Source of the DNA: Brevundimonas sp.
Lineage (GTDB): Bacteria > Pseudomonadota > Alphaproteobacteria > Caulobacterales > Caulobacteraceae
Assembly: GCA_020253595.1 (NCBI GenBank)
Contig: JADCBH010000006.1
Span: forward strand, 1-8,368
Direction of reading: 5' to 3'
DNA: 8,368 nucleotides
Made by a program: the position numbers and the translations under genes. Shown piece by piece: positions 6,362-8,368 of the stretch (the first letter of the stretch is position 1; each line of letters starts with the position of its first letter). The notes under the pieces were generated by a model. That model was not told the DNA's origin. It saw only the letters and a list, made by a program, of their open reading frames with translations, and did no database searches.

Positions 6362-6377
6362 GCGCCAGCAATGGCGC
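6362..6377 (-). other. Hairpin near the rpmF ribosome site, overlapping a palindrome
   Basis: The minus strand reads GCGCCA-TTGC-TGGCGC, a perfect 6-bp stem with a 4-nt loop, about 22 nt before the rpmF ATG. It shares bases with a perfect 12-bp palindrome GCTGGCGCCAGC at 6358-6369. The palindrome could be a protein site on DNA or an alternative RNA structure. Function is unknown. Confidence 0.5.
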
Positions 6378-6414
6378 GAAAAACGAAAAGCGGCGGCCCA
6401 AGGGATGAGCCGCC
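6378..6414 (-). terminator. Terminator-like hairpin in the rpmF leader
   Basis: On the minus strand an 8-bp stem (6407-6414 with 6392-6399, one G-U pair, 7-nt loop) is followed by GCTTTTCGTTTTTC. That combination of GC-rich hairpin and T-rich tail resembles an intrinsic terminator. It lies just downstream of the rpmF promoter candidate. It could stop read-through from the GNAT operon, attenuate rpmF, or stabilise the 5' end of the rpmF message. Confidence 0.5.
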
Positions 6415-6426
6415 AGCGAGCGCGGG

Positions 6427-6455
6427 CTTATGCCGGATCATCCCGGTGATTTCAA
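6427..6455 (-). promoter_or_regulatory. Probable rpmF promoter
   Basis: The minus strand reads TTGAAA, a 17-bp spacer, then CATAAG: 5 of 6 matches to the -35 consensus and 4 of 6 to the -10, at optimal spacing. Transcription would start near 6420, leaving a leader of about 80 nt before the rpmF ATG. Confidence 0.6.
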
Positions 6456-6507
6456 GGCCTGTCGAACAAGGCTTGCTGCATGCGGATCGCCGGTGTCTGA
6501 TCACGAG

Positions 6508-6846
6508 ATGACGAACGCGGTCGCTTCTCCCAAGCCCCCTCGCAGCCGCCTGCTGCTTATCGCACTGATCGTCGGCACGATTGTCGCGATCGTCGCGATG
6601 GTTCCGGCCCTCGCGGTGGCGACGATGTCGGTGATGGTCGTCGCCGCCGGGACCAATCCGGTGATCTACACCTTCCTTGTCTTCGCCTTCGGGATGCCGG
6701 TGGTCGTGGTTCTGGGGCCTGTCCTCGCGTGGATTGCCTTCGGCTTGCGGCGGGAGCGAACAAGCTGGGTCCTGTTGATTTCGCCAGCCGTGTGGGCCTG
6801 TCTGACTGTTGGCCTTCTGGCCGTCGCTCCGGGTGGCTCAAGCTGA
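6508..6846 (+). CDS. Small membrane protein of unknown function, three predicted helices
   Basis: I do not recognise a family for this 112-residue protein. The first 14 residues are polar and basic (MTNAVASPKPPRSR). Three strongly hydrophobic stretches follow (about 15-48, 51-80 and 87-107), separated by a short AGTNP turn and a basic RRERTS loop. The positive-inside rule suggests a cytoplasmic N-terminus. The ATG at 6508-6510 is chosen because the basic leader just before the first helix is typical. An upstream ATG at 6430 and a GTG at 6493 are in frame, but the former overlaps the rpmF promoter; no start has a good ribosome site. It is the only plus-strand gene, divergent from rpmF and ending 15 bp from the convergent GNAT gene. 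High-GC third positions and an open frame full of hydrophobic residues argue that it is real. Confidence 0.7.
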   Translation: MTNAVASPKPPRSRLLLIALIVGTIVAIVAMVPALAVATMSVMVVAAGTNPVIYTFLVFAFGMPVVVVLGPVLAWIAFGLRRERTSWVLLISPAVWACLTVGLLAVAPGGSS

Positions 6847-6861
6847 TCAGGCGTCGGGACC

Positions 6862-7389
6862 TCACGAACGAACGCTGAGTCGGGCCACTTTGGTGCCACG
6901 CTGGAGCGCGTAGTAGACGCTGTCCTTCCACTCGCCGCCGATGTTCCAGGTCCGCTCTGCAGAACCGTTTCGAACAAACCCGAGGCGTTCGAGCAGGTGA
7001 ATGGAAGCAGTGTTCTCCGGGTCAACGTCAGCAGTGACGATGTCGGTCAGACCCTCGACAAAGACGTGGTCAATGGCGGCCCCGACCGCTTCGCGCGCCA
7101 GCCCCTTGCCCCAGGCATCCGGGTGCAGGATGTAGCCGACATCGGGCAGCTTCCAGAACCCGGCCTTGCCGATGACCCGGCCGTTCCATTCGACGACGAA
7201 GTCCGGAGCGCCGGCCGCGTTGCCTTCCATCATGGCCTCGACCCAGGCCTTCGTTTCGGCGAGGGAGTCGTGCGGTATGGACGACCACCAACGCATCGCG
7301 ACAGGGTTCGAGAGCACGACGTGCAGGGGCTCGACGTCGTCCAGCCTCGCATGGCGCAGAAGCAGCCGCTCGGTCCGGATGGTCGTCAC
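6862..7389 (-). CDS. GNAT family N-acetyltransferase, RimJ/RimL type
   Basis: This 175-residue acetyl-CoA-dependent acetyltransferase opens with IRTERLLLRHARLDDVEPL, the typical start of the RimJ/RimL-like subfamily (Acetyltransf_3). It carries the acetyl-CoA pyrophosphate loop in GYILHPDAWGKGLAREA (85-101, motif WGKGLA). It also has the DPENTASIHLLERLGFVRNG block (123-142), in which Asn126 and Ser129 are conserved in the family. Such enzymes acetylate protein N-termini, antibiotics or small metabolites; the substrate cannot be told here. The start is GTG at 7387-7389, overlapping the upstream GNAT stop as GTGA, with GGAG 11 nt before it, so coupling is likely. It is the last gene of the three-gene operon. 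No clear terminator directly follows its stop; the nearest terminator-like hairpin on this strand is at 6378-6414. Confidence 0.9.
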   Translation of the reverse strand: MTTIRTERLLLRHARLDDVEPLHVVLSNPVAMRWWSSIPHDSLAETKAWVEAMMEGNAAGAPDFVVEWNGRVIGKAGFWKLPDVGYILHPDAWGKGLAREAVGAAIDHVFVEGLTDIVTADVDPENTASIHLLERLGFVRNGSAERTWNIGGEWKDSVYYALQRGTKVARLSVRS

Positions 7390-7916
7390 GCCAGCGACCG
7401 CTCCATGACGACGAACTCCAGATCGCTGCGCAGCGGCACGCCGAAACGCGGGTCTGAGGCTGGAAAGGGACGCCGGTCACCGGTCTGGTGATAGCCCCTG
7501 CGCTCATACCATTCGATCAGCTCGGTCCGCTGAACGATCACCGTCATCTCCATGCGTGTCGCGCCGAACCGGTCGCGGGCGAGGGCCTCGGCCCGGTCAA
7601 TCAGCCGACGTCCCAGGCCGCGGGCCTGAACCGTCGCGTCCACTGTCAGCATGCCGAGATAGGCCAAAGAGCGCCCCTTGTCGGCCACCAGAACGCAACC
7701 GATCAGCACGCCGGCCTGTTGGGCTAGCACGATGACCTGGGCGGGATCGTCAATCGATGCGGCCAGCTGGTCCTCGTCGACCCTTTGGGCTTCCAGCAGG
7801 TCCGCCTCATGGGTCCAGCCCAGACGGGCCCGGTCTCCGCGATAGGCGTTGTGCACCAGGGGCTGGATCATCGGCACATCTGCCGCGGTCGCTTCGCGAA
7901 AGATCACCTCATCCAT
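7386..7916 (-). CDS. GNAT family N-acetyltransferase
   Basis: This 176-residue protein has a GNAT fold (Acetyltransf_1 type). The N-terminal part is IFREATAADVPMIQPLV. The acetyl-CoA loop follows the beta strand LGMLTVDATVQARGLGRRLI, with Gln97, Gly100 and Gly102 in the Q/R-x-x-G-x-G motif, and the terminal motif is LIEWYERRGYHQTG (133-146). The substrate is unknown. The ATG at 7914-7916 is chosen over one 12 codons upstream because AGAGAGG sits 7 nt before it. The start lies inside the end of the FAD oxidoreductase gene (8-bp overlap), and its stop overlaps the next GNAT gene by 4 bp. The two GNATs belong to different subfamilies, so they are not a recent tandem duplication. Confidence 0.9.
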   Translation of the reverse strand: MDEVIFREATAADVPMIQPLVHNAYRGDRARLGWTHEADLLEAQRVDEDQLAASIDDPAQVIVLAQQAGVLIGCVLVADKGRSLAYLGMLTVDATVQARGLGRRLIDRAEALARDRFGATRMEMTVIVQRTELIEWYERRGYHQTGDRRPFPASDPRFGVPLRSDLEFVVMERSLA

Positions 7917-8368
7917 GCACGAGCCTCTCTGTAACCGCTTCCCCGATAGCAAGTGAACTCGTCAGTCCGGGACTTTCGATGCCGAACAGGGCGATCAGAC
8001 CCGGCAGCCGGTGCGCCTCGGGACCGTCGAGCCGGAAGTCCGGTTGGGACTCGCCGTGGCCGTGCAGTTTCGGCCGGATGCCGGCGTAGTCGGGCGTCAG
8101 GGCGCCGTCGGGAAGGCCCGGCCAGAAGCGGCGGATATAACGGGCGAACTCATCCGCCTTGGCCGGATCGACGGAATAGTCCTCGTTGTCGACATAGGTC
8201 AGGTCCGGCCCGAACACGGCCTGACCGCCCAGATCCTTGCGATAGTGGGTACCGAGCGCGCCGGGGATCGGCGGCGGATAGATCAGCCGTTCGAACGGTG
8301 CCTTTCCAGTCAGTCGGAAATAGACCCCCTTGCCCAGGTGGCGCACCGGTATGCGGTCGGCCGGGAAG
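7909..8368 (-). CDS. FAD-dependent oxidoreductase, LhgO-like, C-terminal part (5' end outside window)
   Basis: The last 152 residues of a DAO-family FAD-dependent oxidoreductase are visible. The frame stays open to the window edge, with FPADRIPVRHLGKGVYF continuing past the GTG at 8346, so that GTG is internal. Diagnostic blocks are FERLIYPPPIPGALGTHYRKDLGG, GQAVFGPDLTYVDNEDYSVDP, AGIRPKLHG and LIALFGIESPGLTSSLAIGE near the end, which resemble the substrate and FAD regions of L-2-hydroxyglutarate dehydrogenases (LhgO/L2HGDH). Full-length relatives are about 370-400 residues, so roughly 60% is missing, including the N-terminal dinucleotide-binding motif. If the assignment holds, it oxidises L-2-hydroxyglutarate to 2-oxoglutarate, passing electrons to the quinone pool. 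Other 2-hydroxy acids or amines are possible substrates. It is the upstream member of the GNAT operon. Confidence 0.85.
   Translation of the reverse strand, partial: FPADRIPVRHLGKGVYFRLTGKAPFERLIYPPPIPGALGTHYRKDLGGQAVFGPDLTYVDNEDYSVDPAKADEFARYIRRFWPGLPDGALTPDYAGIRPKLHGHGESQPDFRLDGPEAHRLPGLIALFGIESPGLTSSLAIGEAVTERLVHG
7924..7930 (-). promoter_or_regulatory. Ribosome binding site that decides the first GNAT start
   Basis: AGAGAGG on the minus strand is spaced 7 nt from the ATG at 7914-7916. The alternative ATG at 7950-7952 lies upstream of this site, so the shorter protein is preferred. Confidence 0.7.

Noticed and set aside
6340..6504. 55-codon upstream extension of L32
   Set aside because: bL32 always begins near MAVPK, and the extension covers the predicted promoter and leader.
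6430..6507. 26-codon extension of the small membrane protein
   Set aside because: It overlaps the rpmF promoter candidate, has no ribosome site, and is unlike a membrane-protein leader. The choice of start is still not certain.
6847..6861. Bidirectional terminator in the 15-bp convergent gap, based on the palindrome CTGATCAG
   Set aside because: The 8-bp palindrome (6842-6849) is too short for a terminator stem and has no T run on either strand.
1..8368. Mobile elements, CRISPR arrays, toxin-antitoxin pairs, phage or defence genes, tRNA or rRNA
   Set aside because: No spaced repeats, transposase motifs, attachment-site repeats or tRNA-like segments were seen; the content is chromosomal housekeeping and metabolism.

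Overview
The window reads as chromosomal DNA from a GC-rich alphaproteobacterium. The best guess is Caulobacterales, possibly Brevundimonas. This is inferred from high GC, an E1-beta subunit carrying its own lipoyl domain, a DUF5076-type gene inside the pdh cluster, the eno-ftsB-pdhA gene order, and promoter candidates that fit the Caulobacter housekeeping consensus. No database search was possible, so the genus is unproven. Nearly everything is on the minus strand, and no mobile element, CRISPR array, tRNA or rRNA was seen.

Layout, in minus-strand transcription order from the right edge. (1) 8368-6862 is a three-gene overlapping operon: the 3' part of an LhgO-like FAD-dependent oxidoreductase, then two GNAT acetyltransferases of different subfamilies. 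(2) 6508-6846 is the only plus-strand gene, a small unrecognised protein with three predicted membrane segments. (3) 6339-6157 is rpmF (ribosomal protein L32), with a well-formed promoter candidate, a leader containing two hairpins, and a strong intrinsic terminator. (4) 5956-4679 is eno (enolase), then ftsB (septum formation initiator) with a GTG start. (5) 4146-181 is the pyruvate dehydrogenase cluster pdhA (E1 alpha), pdhB (E1 beta with lipoyl domain), a DUF5076-like small protein and pdhC (E2). These four are joined by three successive 4-bp stop/start overlaps. (6) 174-1 is the N-terminal part of a glutathione peroxidase, 6 bp after pdhC and running off the left edge. No E3 (lpd) gene is visible.

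Enolase makes phosphoenolpyruvate and the PDH complex turns pyruvate into acetyl-CoA, so 5956-181 covers lower glycolysis into the TCA cycle, with the division gene ftsB between them. Most of the window is conserved housekeeping content. The least explained items are the small DUF5076-like gene locked into the pdh operon, the near-identical lipoyl-coding segments in pdhB and pdhC, the structured rpmF leader, and the orphan membrane protein.
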